A stretch of 64,000 nt of DNA from Syntrophobacteraceae bacterium (GTDB lineage Bacteria > Desulfobacterota > Syntrophobacteria > Syntrophobacterales > Syntrophobacteraceae), in contig JALOOX010000011.1 of the NCBI GenBank assembly GCA_025454175.1, forward strand, positions 1-64,000, given 5' to 3'. The notes below the pieces were generated by a model. It was not told the origin of the DNA. It worked only from the letters and a program-made list of their open reading frames with translations, and did no database searches. Below, piece by piece: positions 29,078 through 38,179 of the stretch. The translations under genes and the position numbers were made by a program. Every line of letters starts with the position of its first letter. Position 1 is the first letter of the stretch.

Positions 29078-32000
29078 ATGAGCCAGGACATTTCCATCGA
29101 AATGCTCAGAGACCAGCTCCCTTACTATCAGCTGCGCAAGAGCCGTCAAAGCCGTATCCAGTTGAACTGGCTGTCCGAGTGGGACCGCTTCGACGCGCGA
29201 GCGCTCTTCTCGTTCGACCTCAACTCCATCCCTTCCGAAAAGCTCGCCGAACTGCGAAAGCGAACCGACTCCCTTCAGGATGGAAATCATGCGGCCCTTT
29301 CGGTCCTCACCCGCCTGGTGGACGGACTCTGCGGCTATCCCATCACGCCCTCGACGCCCATAGCCGAGGATTTTGCCCGGGCGGCCGCCAATGGGACCAA
29401 CAACCTGTTCGGCCACGAGCTGATGTATTTTCAGCCGAGCGACGAGCTCTCGGCCATCGCCGCCGTCGAGGCCATGGCCGGCCAGGGCGGGCGCTACGTG
29501 GACAACACCTCCTCCCAGGGGCTGGTGCTCAAGACCAAGAACCTCTTCTCGGTGGCCGGGAAGCGGCTGCCGGTCGTCATGACCGTCATGGCCCGGGAGG
29601 TGAACAAGGGGTCCCTCAGCATCCACTGCGGCCACACGGACTTCTACGGAGTCCGCAATGCCGGCTGGGCCCAGCTGGTCTCGGCGGACAACCAGGAGCT
29701 TCACGATCTGCTTCCCATTGCTTTCAAGGTGGCTGAGCTGAGGCAGGTCATGCTGCCCTGCATGGTGATCGGCGACGGATTCATCAAGAGCCATGCCCTG
29801 GAGAACATCAAGGAGCTTTCGGACGCTTTCCTGAGGGAGTTCGTCGGTCCTCCCAACCGGCTCTATCAGCCCAGGTTCGGGCAGAGCACCCTGGTGGGCA
29901 CCTTCACGGATACGGACCTTTCGATGGAAGGTCAGGTCTCCCAGGACTTCGCCTACCGCTTCTTCAAGAAGGGCTTCGTGGCGGCCATGAACGTCATGAA
30001 CCAGGTCATGGAAACCAACCACAAGGTGGTCGAGTGCTATCGAACGGAGGATGCCGAGATGGTGCTCGTCATTCTCGGCTCGGGTGCGGGAGTCCTGAAG
30101 GACGTGGTGGACCATTACCGGGAGAGCAAGGGGTGGAAGATCGGTGTCGTGAGGCCGGTCCTTTTCAACCCGCCCTGTTACGAGGAGCTGGCTTACGGCA
30201 TGCGCAACGCCAGGGCGGTGGCGGTGCTCGAGCGCTCGGCCATGGCCCACAACCAGCTGCTCCTGGCGGATGTGCAGGCGGCGCTCCAGGTTTCCATACG
30301 GGCCGGACGGGAGGGCCGTGAGGAGCACCGGGCCTACGGGCGGGACGACATGCCGGCGCTCCTCCATGGGGTCTACGGCATCGGCAGCAAGGACTTCAAC
30401 AAGCACGACGCGGCTGCCGTCATTGAAAACATGAGGGCCTGCATGGACCTGAGGCGCGGCGAGTTCATCCGCGATTTCTACTGCGGCATCGAAGGCCCTT
30501 ACACCTTGAAGCCCCAGCCCATGGAAGGCTATGTGGAGCGGGAGCTGGGCATGACCTTCATCGGCATCGGAGCCGAGGGTGTCAAGACGGCCCTCGAGAC
30601 GGCCGCCTACATTTATGCCGAGGACAGCGGCAACGGCTGCAAGTTCGTCCAGTCCGGAGCCCGCTACGGGGCTGCCCGCAAGGGATCGGCCGTCTTCATG
30701 AACCTGCGGATCAGCGATCATCCCATTCGGAACAGCTCGGAGCTCACCGAGCGCGATGTGCTGGCCTTCTTCAACGAGAAATTCCTGATGGACCAAATCC
30801 TTAAGGAGTACGTGGGGGGGCTGAACGTGGGGGGGCTTTTCGTCATCAACACTCCCAAGACCGCCGAAGACCTCATGGGCTCCTTCTCGCCCGAGGTGCA
30901 GGCCATGATCCGCGACCGTAACATCCGCCTGGTGGCCATGGACGCCACCCACGCCGCCCTGGAGCATCTCAAGCGCAATCTGCCCGGGGCAGCCATCGTG
31001 GGCCTCATCAACCAGGCCATGGGGATCCTGCCCGCCGAGGATTTTGAAAAGCGGTTCAAGAGCCAGCTGGAAAAGAAGATCGGCCGCAAGAAAGGGCAGG
31101 CCATCATCGACTCCAACCTGGGCCTTCTGCGATACGGGGCCGACGTGGCCTCGGCCACGGGCGGCAATGGAGGGGCAGCGGACGCCGTCGCCCGGTCGGG
31201 AGCTTTCGGATCCACCTGCGCCCCGTCCTTCGTCCCGCCCCCCGCTGATTTCGGGCAGCCCTTCCGGTCGGCCGGATTGCCGGTCGTTCTCACGGAAAAG
31301 GACGAGCTGGGGGCCATTAAGCCCGACAACCTGATCGAGAACTACCAGGAGGTGTTCCACGAGGAGATGGTCAAGCCCATCTCCGAAGGCCGCAAGGTCC
31401 CCTGGGACCATTTTCTGCCCGTGGTGCCGGCGGGCACGAGCAAGTATCGGGACATGAGCCACATCGGGGCCCAGCTTCCTCTGTGGAATCCCGAAAGGTG
31501 CACGGCCTGCGGCACCTGCACCGCCAGCTGCCCCGATTCGGCTCTCTTCTGCACCATCAGCGACCGTCCCATACCGGCCGAGGCCGACCGGTACTTCAAG
31601 ACGTTCAAGAAGCCCCCCAAGGGCTTCCCCTGGGAGCGCTTCGCCATGAATCTCAACGCTATCCCCAGCGCGTGCAAGGGCTGCGGCATCTGCGCCGAGG
31701 TCTGCCCCACCAACGCCCTGAGGATGGTGGCCAAGACGGACATTCGCGAGAGCGACATGCTCCCAGAGCGATACAAGGAATGGGACAACACCTTCGATGC
31801 GGCCCGCTTCGTGGACCAGCTGCCCATCATGCAGCAGGTGCTGTTTGTCCTCTCCAAGATGTATCCCGGCAAGCACACCCTTTGTCCCGGCTGCAGCGAG
31901 GGAACCATCAGCCTCCTGACCTTCTTCGCCGCCGAGTCGCTGAGGAACCACCCCCAGGGGATCGAGACCTTCTACCAGGGCATCAAGGTCCTCTCTGAAA

Positions 32001-32974
32001 AGAGCCGCCAGCACATCGAGCACATGCTGGACCACGGATTCAACCTCTACACCATCAATTCCACGGGGTGCAGCCAGGTTTCGGAGCTGGTGAACCCTTA
32101 CAACTCCAGGATGTACCAGTCCGGTCATTACGGGTTCGGAACGGCTTCGGCCGCCGCCCTCGGCTCCAAGTTCAGCCTGGATCAGGCCTACCAGAACGGC
32201 TACAAGGACGTCCTCACCAAGATCATCGTCTTTGCGGGAGACGGAGCCATCTACGACATCGGCAACGGTCCCTTCAACTATGCCCTGGGTGAGAATTTCG
32301 ACATCACGTGGGTCATCTACAATAATGAAGGGTACATGAACACCGGCGGCCAGAAATCGGGAGCCAGCCGCTTCGGCGTGGACCGGTCCACCTCCCCCAT
32401 CGGCAGTGCCTATGCCGGGAAGAACACACTGCACCGCCGGATCATCACTCAGGCCATGGGGATTTCGCACGTTTACGCGGCCAAGCTTTCCATAGACAAC
32501 CCGCGCTACGCCATGAACATCCTCAAGGAAGCCATCGCTTACAACGGCCCGTCGGTGGTCGAGTTCTTCTCGGCCTGCCCCCAGGGCCACCAGAGCCCCG
32601 ACTGGGCGGGTCCCCTCATCTCGAGGATGATGGTGGAGGCCAGGAAATGGCAGATCGCCGTGAGGCGGCCGTTCCAGCGAGTCGACATCTCGGCCAATCC
32701 AGAGCCGGAAAAGATCTATCCCTCCCAGGGCAAGTCGTTCAAGAAAGGCGTCGAGCGCGACCCGGCCACGTTCTATGACGTTGTCAGCATGCTGGGCCAG
32801 TACAATCAGCACATCAAGACCCAGCAGGGAGACGAGATCCCCGAGATGATCGAGGTGAACGAGACCGTGAGCCTGTTCCGCTGGCTCAGGAACCAGTACA
32901 TGGCGGGTTACCGGGACACGATGCCGACGGAGGACGAGGTGGAGCGCATCGTGGCCGAGCGGTACGGATCATAG
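29078..32974 (+). CDS. One-chain 2-oxoacid (pyruvate):ferredoxin oxidoreductase-like enzyme
   Basis: 1298 aa, longer than typical one-chain PFOR/NifJ (about 1170-1200). Order: alpha-type domain with CGYPITPSTPIAED, domain II (VILGSGAGVLKDVVDHY), gamma-type domain (IGIGAEGVKTALE), a two-[4Fe-4S] ferredoxin domain (RCTACGTCTASCPDSALFC near 806; ACKGCGICAEVCPTNALRM near 863), and the TPP domain (LCPGCSEGT; GDGAIYDIGNGPFNYA near 1054; YNNEGYMNTGGQ). It would cleave a 2-oxoacid with CoA to acyl-CoA, CO2 and reduced ferredoxin. AAGGAG precedes the ATG. The substrate may differ from pyruvate because the N-terminal 80 residues and the spacer around residues 680-780 are unusual. Confidence 0.9.
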   Translation: MSQDISIEMLRDQLPYYQLRKSRQSRIQLNWLSEWDRFDARALFSFDLNSIPSEKLAELRKRTDSLQDGNHAALSVLTRLVDGLCGYPITPSTPIAEDFARAAANGTNNLFGHELMYFQPSDELSAIAAVEAMAGQGGRYVDNTSSQGLVLKTKNLFSVAGKRLPVVMTVMAREVNKGSLSIHCGHTDFYGVRNAGWAQLVSADNQELHDLLPIAFKVAELRQVMLPCMVIGDGFIKSHALENIKELSDAFLREFVGPPNRLYQPRFGQSTLVGTFTDTDLSMEGQVSQDFAYRFFKKGFVAAMNVMNQVMETNHKVVECYRTEDAEMVLVILGSGAGVLKDVVDHYRESKGWKIGVVRPVLFNPPCYEELAYGMRNARAVAVLERSAMAHNQLLLADVQAALQVSIRAGREGREEHRAYGRDDMPALLHGVYGIGSKDFNKHDAAAVIENMRACMDLRRGEFIRDFYCGIEGPYTLKPQPMEGYVERELGMTFIGIGAEGVKTALETAAYIYAEDSGNGCKFVQSGARYGAARKGSAVFMNLRISDHPIRNSSELTERDVLAFFNEKFLMDQILKEYVGGLNVGGLFVINTPKTAEDLMGSFSPEVQAMIRDRNIRLVAMDATHAALEHLKRNLPGAAIVGLINQAMGILPAEDFEKRFKSQLEKKIGRKKGQAIIDSNLGLLRYGADVASATGGNGGAADAVARSGAFGSTCAPSFVPPPADFGQPFRSAGLPVVLTEKDELGAIKPDNLIENYQEVFHEEMVKPISEGRKVPWDHFLPVVPAGTSKYRDMSHIGAQLPLWNPERCTACGTCTASCPDSALFCTISDRPIPAEADRYFKTFKKPPKGFPWERFAMNLNAIPSACKGCGICAEVCPTNALRMVAKTDIRESDMLPERYKEWDNTFDAARFVDQLPIMQQVLFVLSKMYPGKHTLCPGCSEGTISLLTFFAAESLRNHPQGIETFYQGIKVLSEKSRQHIEHMLDHGFNLYTINSTGCSQVSELVNPYNSRMYQSGHYGFGTASAAALGSKFSLDQAYQNGYKDVLTKIIVFAGDGAIYDIGNGPFNYALGENFDITWVIYNNEGYMNTGGQKSGASRFGVDRSTSPIGSAYAGKNTLHRRIITQAMGISHVYAAKLSIDNPRYAMNILKEAIAYNGPSVVEFFSACPQGHQSPDWAGPLISRMMVEARKWQIAVRRPFQRVDISANPEPEKIYPSQGKSFKKGVERDPATFYDVVSMLGQYNQHIKTQQGDEIPEMIEVNETVSLFRWLRNQYMAGYRDTMPTEDEVERIVAERYGS

Positions 32975-33004
32975 AAAAAAGAGGTGGACCGGAAGGTCCA
33001 CCTC
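32975..33004 (-). terminator. Intrinsic terminator for the His/Met-rich protein gene
   Basis: Minus strand GAGGTGGACC-TTCC-GGTCCACCTC followed by TTTTTT: a perfect 10-bp stem and T-tract. It lies just after the PFOR-like stop, so the hairpin may also end that plus-strand transcript, although no T-run follows in that direction. Confidence 0.85.
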
Positions 33005-33034
33005 GCTCAATCATTTTCTCAGGCGCCAAAGACC

Positions 33035-33631
33035 TCAGTTAACGGCTTCGGACTTGCCTCCATCCCCTTCGCCGTTCCGGTGCCCCGTATGGTGCTCCGT
33101 ACCGCCCATCATGGGGCACTTCCCCTTCATTCCGCCATGCCCCATTCTTCCGTGGTGGCCACCTCCGCCCATCATTCCGCACATGGCCTGGTGGTGATGC
33201 ATGTCGCCGAGCTTCTCCCGCATTTCCTTCCGCTGGGACACGAGCTCGCCGAGGACCGCCTCCATGGCCGCCATCTTCTGATCACCCGCGGCGTTCCGCA
33301 GGGCGGCCATCTTCACTTCGATGCGGCCGTCCATGGCCTTGATATCCTCCATGGCCTTGTCGCTCTTCTCCTTCATGGCCATGCACTTCCGCGTCATGCC
33401 GTGGCGTCCTCCCCTGTGTCCTCTATTCTGTTCTTCGCCATGGCCGCCGTCGTGGCCCTTGTGCATATCATGACCCTGCTGATGGTCATGCCCATGAGGG
33501 CGACCGTGCTCCGCGCCGCTCTCGGCCGGAACCGATCCAGCGGGCTCGGTTGCGCTCTGTTGGGCCCAGGCCATTACTGGAAAGGCAACAAGGGCAAGAA
33601 GTGTTATCGTCAAACCAATTCTTTTGATCAT
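33035..33631 (-). CDS. Exported His/Met-rich protein, probable metal binding
   Basis: About 198 aa. Signal peptide MIKRIGLTITLLALVAFPVMAWA with an AWA-Q type cleavage site. It is followed by a His-rich segment (HGHDHQQGHDMHKGHDGGHG), a charged helical middle with many Met/Lys (residues about 80-145), and a second His/Met/Gly cluster (HHHQAMCGMMGGGGHHGRMG). Periplasmic; the composition suggests binding of Cu, Ni, Zn or similar ions (inference). The second ATG (33631) is better placed after GAGGAG than the ORF-track ATG. No family recognised. Confidence 0.8.
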   Translation of the reverse strand: MIKRIGLTITLLALVAFPVMAWAQQSATEPAGSVPAESGAEHGRPHGHDHQQGHDMHKGHDGGHGEEQNRGHRGGRHGMTRKCMAMKEKSDKAMEDIKAMDGRIEVKMAALRNAAGDQKMAAMEAVLGELVSQRKEMREKLGDMHHHQAMCGMMGGGGHHGRMGHGGMKGKCPMMGGTEHHTGHRNGEGDGGKSEAVN

Positions 33632-33800
33632 CTTCATCTCCTCACGCTCGCGTCATGCATTAGCGGTGATTGTCCGTTGATTTCTTTACCTCGCTCCTGA
33701 AACATATAATCTCGGTGCCCCGAATTCAACACGTCTGCCTGCTTGTGGCTCGACGACATCGATCATCAGAAGAAGGGGCGGTCCGGCTCTGGAGTGACTC

Positions 33801-33934
33801 GGAGGTTGTCCGAGAACACCTCTTTGTCATTTCGAACGGAGCATAGCGAAGAGAGAAATCTCGAAAAGTCTAGGTGTTACTGCGAGCGAGATTTCTCGCT
33901 ATCGCTCGAAATGACAGTTCTCGGACCAGCCTCC
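33801..33934 (-). mobile_element. MITE-like palindromic element, copy 1
   Basis: 134 bp bounded by imperfect inverted ends GGAGGTTGTCCGAGAAC and GTTCTCGGACCAGCCTCC, with internal CATTTCGA / TCGAAATGA arms, so the whole unit can fold back on itself. Most of its length matches, in reverse orientation, the element at 49321-49459. No coding capacity. Confidence 0.75.
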
Positions 33935-34083
33935 TCCCCGAGGACTCGCGCAGTCGTGAAAAATTGATGGCATTGCAGGGGGAGTGTACTTTCATCAAGG
34001 CTGGATGAAATGCGGCGGGCGATGGAGGCGGCATCCACCGTCAACCATGTCAGCAAGGAGGACGATTCACTGGGCGATCTTAA

Positions 34084-34118
34084 TTTGAAACTTGAAACCT
34101 TAAACTTGAAACCTTTCG
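34084..34118 (-). repeat. GTTTCAAG tract (partial copy D)
   Basis: TTTGAAACTTGAAACCTTAAACTTGAAACC, the reverse complement of the tract that opens elements A-C, without their AAAACCAGCCCC part. It lies between MITE copy 1 and the small membrane protein gene. Confidence 0.55.
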
Positions 34119-34154
34119 TACCAGTTCTCAAACCGGCGTTTTGGGGAGCGAAGC

Positions 34155-34364
34155 ATGTCCAAAACTTCAGCGATAGTGCAGATCATCTTCATCGTGATGA
34201 TCCTGGTCTACAGTACCTTTCACTTCTACAAGGGGAACCTGGAGCTGGCCTTTTCGACTCTGCCGCTGCTGATGCTCTACTATGTTTTCACCATTGGACG
34301 ATCCAGGCGGGCGCCACCGTCGGATTCCGATCCGCCCGACGGTCACAACGACAAGCCCACCTGA
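34155..34364 (+). CDS. Small two-helix membrane protein
   Basis: 69 aa. Two hydrophobic stretches (IVQIIFIVMILVYSTFHFYK and AFSTLPLLMLYYVFTIG) with a short basic loop, followed by an Arg/Pro/Asp-rich cytoplasmic tail. GGGGAG lies 5-6 nt before the ATG. Convergent with secF, stops 22 nt apart. No family recognised; function unknown. Confidence 0.6.
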   Translation: MSKTSAIVQIIFIVMILVYSTFHFYKGNLELAFSTLPLLMLYYVFTIGRSRRAPPSDSDPPDGHNDKPT

Positions 34365-34386
34365 AGCGCCCTCCAACGGAGAGGGC

Positions 34387-35454
34387 TCACGCCGCCTTGC
34401 GGACCGGCGCCCTTTTGACCCGGGTCCAGTCTTCGTAAAGGATGAGCAGCGGACTGGCTATGAACACTGAGGAATAGGTTCCCGTGACGATGCCGATGAG
34501 CATCGCCAGTGCGAAGTCCTGGATCACCGTGCCGCCGAAGAAGAACAGGAATACGAGCGCGAACAGCGTCGTTCCACCCGTCAGGATGGTTCGGCTCAGG
34601 GTTTGGTTGATGCTGGAGTTGATCATCTCCATGAACGGCTGCCTGCGCTCCTTCTTCAGGTTCTCCCGGATCCGGTCGAACACGACGATGGTGTCATTGA
34701 GCGAATAACCGGCGATGGTCAGGAGGGCCGCCAGGATCTCGAGGGTGAATTCCTTGTCGAGGACCACGAACACTCCCACCGTGATGAGGACGTCATGGAC
34801 GAGGGCGATGACTGCCGCCAGGGCGTAGGGCAGCTTGAGCACCCAGCACAGTCCCAGGGTGACCAGGAGGCCCCCCACGATGAGGATCAGAGCGTTCAGG
34901 CCCACGGCCTCGAGCAGGTACACCCCGAAGAGCATCACGACGACCATGATGGCAGCGGTGCCCCATTTCATCTCGAAGCGCCCCGATATGTAGATGGCAA
35001 TGAACAGCATGGCGTAGAAGATGGCGAAGAGGGCCTTCTGGCGAAGGTCCTGGCCGACCTTGGGCCCCACCATTTCGGCGCGGCGCACGGTGCCCTGGCC
35101 CTCGCCGAAGGTCTTGTTCAGGGCCTCTTGCACCTGGTCGGACAGATTGGCCATTTCCTCCGTGGAGATGTCCGTCCGGATCATGTACTCGTTGTCGGCA
35201 GCGGCCCCCACCTGCTGGATGGCGCTCTGATCCATGCCGAGATCCTTGAGGGCCGCGCGGATCTCGTCCGGGGACACAGTCTTTTTGAACTGGATTTGAA
35301 CCAGGCTGCCTCCGGCGAAATCCACTCCCAGATTGAGGCCTCCCCGCACCACCATGAGGGCCACACAGGCGACGATCAGGGCGATGGAAAGCGCGAAGGC
35401 CTTGAAGCGCATCCCCACGAAGTTGATGTTGATGTCCGGTCTGATGAGTTCCAT
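34387..35454 (-). CDS. secF: Protein translocase subunit SecF
   Basis: 355 aa, six TM segments. It starts with the short cytoplasmic NFVGMRFKAFALS helix and GVDFAGGS motif of SecF. The conserved ALIVHD-like AAVIALVHDVLITVGVF and GYSLNDTIVVFDRIREN segments are present. With SecD it uses the proton or sodium gradient to pull preproteins to the periplasmic side of SecYEG. Second gene after secD (37 nt gap) in the yajC-secD-secF operon. Confidence 0.96.
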   Translation of the reverse strand: MELIRPDININFVGMRFKAFALSIALIVACVALMVVRGGLNLGVDFAGGSLVQIQFKKTVSPDEIRAALKDLGMDQSAIQQVGAAADNEYMIRTDISTEEMANLSDQVQEALNKTFGEGQGTVRRAEMVGPKVGQDLRQKALFAIFYAMLFIAIYISGRFEMKWGTAAIMVVVMLFGVYLLEAVGLNALILIVGGLLVTLGLCWVLKLPYALAAVIALVHDVLITVGVFVVLDKEFTLEILAALLTIAGYSLNDTIVVFDRIRENLKKERRQPFMEMINSSINQTLSRTILTGGTTLFALVFLFFFGGTVIQDFALAMLIGIVTGTYSSVFIASPLLILYEDWTRVKRAPVRKAA

Positions 35455-35491
35455 GCTGTCGGCCTTGTTCCTTTTCGCTTCGAACCGGTTG

Positions 35492-37090
35492 TTAGATGCT
35501 GAGGGTTTTGACCCGCCCGTAGGTCAAGAGGTAATCAAAGATGACCCGGGTGGCGATGATGGCGGTGAACATACTCGCGCAGATGCCTATGGTCAGCGTG
35601 ACCGCGAAGCCCCTCACGGGCCCGGTGCCGAACTGGAAGAGCACCACGGCTGCGATGAGGGTGGTGATGTTGGAGTCCAGGATGGTCCAGGTGGCCCTCT
35701 CGAAGCCCGCATCCACGGCTGCCCGGGGAGTCTTGCCGAGACGAAGCTCCTCCCTGATCCGCTCGAAAATGAGCACATTGGCATCGACGGCCATGCCCAC
35801 GGTGAGGATGATGCCGGCGATGCCGGGCAGGGTCAGGGTCGCCTCGAAGGCCGCGAGACACGCGAGAATCAGCGGGATGTTGAGGAGCAGGGCGAAGGTG
35901 GCGATGAGGCCCGAATGTCTGTAGTAGATGATCATGAAAACGATGGTGACCAGCCCTGCAAGCATGGACGCGACGAGCCCCTGCCGGATGGAGTCACTCC
36001 CGAGGGAAGCCCCGACCGTGCGCTGCTCGAGAATCTTCACCGGAGCCGGAAGAGCGCCGGCCCGCAATACGATGGCCAGGTCCCGGGCCTCCTCCATGGT
36101 GAAGGTCCCGGTGATGCTGGCCTTTCCGCCGCTGATGCGCTCCTGGATGACCGGCGCCGAGTACACGGTTCCATCCAGAACGATGGCCAGCTGCCGCTTC
36201 ACGTTTTCGCCGCTGATGCGCTCGAACTGGCGCGCCCCCTGGGAGTCGAACTCGAGGGACACGTAAGGCTTGTTATACTGGGTATCGATTGCCACTCCAG
36301 CATTGGTGATGGATTCCCCGGTCATCAGCGTGCGGTCCCGCAACGGAATCTGCCGTTCGGAAGTCTGTCCGGTTACCGCGTCCGTATGCCTCATGGGATA
36401 CATCCTGACTCCCGCCGGAAGTCTCCCGTCCCTCAACTGCTCGCTGCCGGCCTCCTCGGCAACCAGCTTGAACTCGAGGAGCGCCGTCTTTCCAATGAGC
36501 GCCACCGCCCGTTGCGGATCCTGGACCCCGGGAAGCTGGATCAGAATCCGGTCCTCTCCCTGGGGCCGGATATCGGGCTCGGTAACGCCGAACTGATCCA
36601 CGCGGTTGCGAATGGTTTCGAGGGCCTGCTCGGCGGCCAGTTTCTTCAGGTAACTGACCTGAGCCTCGGTGAAGGTGAAATCGGCCACCGCCCCTTCCGC
36701 CGTCGTTTGGGCACCTGCCGCCCTCAAAATCGGGTAGTCCTTTTCCATCAACCGGGTGAGATCGCCTTGAGCCTCGGTGCCGGCCAGCTGAATCTGGATA
36801 TCCCAGTTCCTGACGCGCTCGACGCGGGTGAAAGGGATCCGCTGCTGTCTCAGGGAATCCTTGATATCCTCCACCATGCGCTCAGCCTGATTCTGAACGG
36901 CCTTCTCCGCCTCGACCTCGAGGATCAGATGCATTCCACCCTGAAGATCCAGCCCCAGATGAATCCTTTCCTTGGGAAGGATCTTTGCCCACCAGGCGGG
37001 CAGTTCGGAACTGATCGACGGAATCAGCCAGACGATTCCCGCGAGCACAACCCCCGCCACCAGCAAAGCACGCCACTTGAGATTCTTCAA
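35492..37090 (-). CDS. secD: Protein translocase subunit SecD
   Basis: 532 aa. First TM, then GLDLQGGMHLILEV (the DLQGG signature), a large periplasmic P1 head with INNRVDQFGVTEP-like TIRNRVDQFGVTEPDI, and the C-terminal five-TM domain with GMAVDANVLIFERIREELR. Standard length. Works with SecF and YajC in export. It lies 66 nt downstream of yajC. Confidence 0.97.
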   Translation of the reverse strand: MKNLKWRALLVAGVVLAGIVWLIPSISSELPAWWAKILPKERIHLGLDLQGGMHLILEVEAEKAVQNQAERMVEDIKDSLRQQRIPFTRVERVRNWDIQIQLAGTEAQGDLTRLMEKDYPILRAAGAQTTAEGAVADFTFTEAQVSYLKKLAAEQALETIRNRVDQFGVTEPDIRPQGEDRILIQLPGVQDPQRAVALIGKTALLEFKLVAEEAGSEQLRDGRLPAGVRMYPMRHTDAVTGQTSERQIPLRDRTLMTGESITNAGVAIDTQYNKPYVSLEFDSQGARQFERISGENVKRQLAIVLDGTVYSAPVIQERISGGKASITGTFTMEEARDLAIVLRAGALPAPVKILEQRTVGASLGSDSIRQGLVASMLAGLVTIVFMIIYYRHSGLIATFALLLNIPLILACLAAFEATLTLPGIAGIILTVGMAVDANVLIFERIREELRLGKTPRAAVDAGFERATWTILDSNITTLIAAVVLFQFGTGPVRGFAVTLTIGICASMFTAIIATRVIFDYLLTYGRVKTLSI

Positions 37091-37156
37091 CCCAAACCCC
37101 TTGCTAGATCAAAGGCTTCATCGGATGAACACCGAGCCTCGACTCTCGCGGCTTCT

Positions 37157-37498
37157 CTATTCTTCGGGCTCACCCTTGGAGACCACGCTCACGATATAAG
37201 CCCTCTGAATTTTGACTCGAACCTTTTCGGCGATCTCCACGGTGATCACGGTATCGGTCAATCCGGTGACCTTGCCCTGGAGTCCTCCCTGGGTGAGAAC
37301 GACGTCGCCCTTCTGAAGGGACGCGAGCATGGCCTTGTGGTCTTTTTGACGCTTCTGTTGAGGCCTGATGAGGAGGAAATAGAAGATCACCATCATGATG
37401 ATCAATGGACCAAACAGGCCCAATCCACCCGCGGCACCCTGTCCAGCTCCACCTTGTCCAGCCCCACCCATGGCATACGCCACGCTCATCCAATCCAT
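37157..37498 (-). CDS. yajC: Preprotein translocase subunit YajC
   Basis: 113 aa. Gly/Gln-rich N terminus (GGAGQGGAGQGAAGG), one TM helix (LIIMMVIFYFLLIRPQQKRQK, the family signature), and a small soluble C-terminal domain with LQKGDVVLTQGGLQGKV. ATG 37498 follows GAGGGAGGAATACG; the ORF-track start 36 codons upstream is unsupported. First gene of the yajC-secD-secF operon. Confidence 0.95.
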   Translation of the reverse strand: MDWMSVAYAMGGAGQGGAGQGAAGGLGLFGPLIIMMVIFYFLLIRPQQKRQKDHKAMLASLQKGDVVLTQGGLQGKVTGLTDTVITVEIAEKVRVKIQRAYIVSVVSKGEPEE

Positions 37499-37667
37499 CG
37501 TATTCCTCCCTCGGAAGCCATCAAATCCAAACCATTCCCATTGATAAAACGTGCGTTTTTCCGCACAATCCAACCCACACGGCAGGCCAAGCGACGACAT
37601 GCCCAATCAAATCAAGTCGATACTTAAACGACATTTCGGCTTGAATGTCAACGGACTATGGCGCTCC

Positions 37668-38012
37668 TCACGGATTCCGGGAGAATCCCTTGAGGGACTC
37701 GTCCAGGTCCGGACGAATGGGCAGGAAGGAAGAAAATCCGGACATGTCGAAGACTTCCTGGATGTAGTCCCGGATGGAGCAGAGGCACATCCGACCACTC
37801 GTCTTTTTGAGCTCTTTCGTCGCCTTCAAGAGGACTCTCAGACCCGCGCTGGAAATGTAATCCAATTCCTGGAAATCCAGGATGAACCGATTTTCGCCCT
37901 CGTGCACCCTGTCCAGCAGCAACCTCTCAAATTCATCCGAGGTGTTGGAATCGAGCCGGCCTTTTACCGAAAGTACCACCACGCCTTCCATCCGCTTTTC
38001 CATTACATCCAT
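37668..38012 (-). CDS. STAS-domain anti-sigma-factor antagonist (RsbV/SpoIIAA-like)
   Basis: 114 aa, a single STAS domain. RLDSNTSDEFERLLLD opening and the phospho-acceptor region LDYISSAGLRVLL (Ser54/Ser55) are classical. Such proteins are phosphorylated by RsbW/SpoIIAB-type kinases in partner-switching systems. An RsbW-like ATPase lies at 41.2 kb across the divergent ABC operon, so the two probably act together (inference). ATG 38012 follows AAGGAG; the ORF-track start is 50 codons too long. Confidence 0.9.
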   Translation of the reverse strand: MDVMEKRMEGVVVLSVKGRLDSNTSDEFERLLLDRVHEGENRFILDFQELDYISSAGLRVLLKATKELKKTSGRMCLCSIRDYIQEVFDMSGFSSFLPIRPDLDESLKGFSRNP

Positions 38013-38053
38013 GGAGCGCTCCTTCCACGCGGGATTATCAAGCTTTTCACCAA

Positions 38054-38080
38054 CATATAAACCGCTTGTCACTTCGTCAA
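38054..38080 (-). promoter_or_regulatory. Possible promoter for the STAS gene
   Basis: Minus strand TTGACG (38080-38075), 15-nt spacer, TATATG (38059-38054), giving a start about 35 nt upstream of the STAS ATG. The spacer is short, so moderate to low certainty. Confidence 0.4.
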
Positions 38081-38179
38081 CAAACATGTAAAGACCAGAA
38101 GGGCTTCCAAGGCCCCCATTCAATCTCTCTCGATCAAAACGCCCCTGTTCAACCCACTTCACAACAAGGCTCCCGGCCC

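Noticed and set aside
29048-32812. 1254-aa minus-strand ORF antisense to the PFOR-like gene
   Set aside because: Mirror frame of a GC-rich gene; His/Gly/Leu-rich translation with no domain motifs, while the plus strand has complete enzyme motifs.
34369-34387. GCCCTC-GAGGGC hairpin between the small membrane protein and secF as a bidirectional terminator
   Set aside because: Only 6 bp with no T-run; could be chance between convergent genes.
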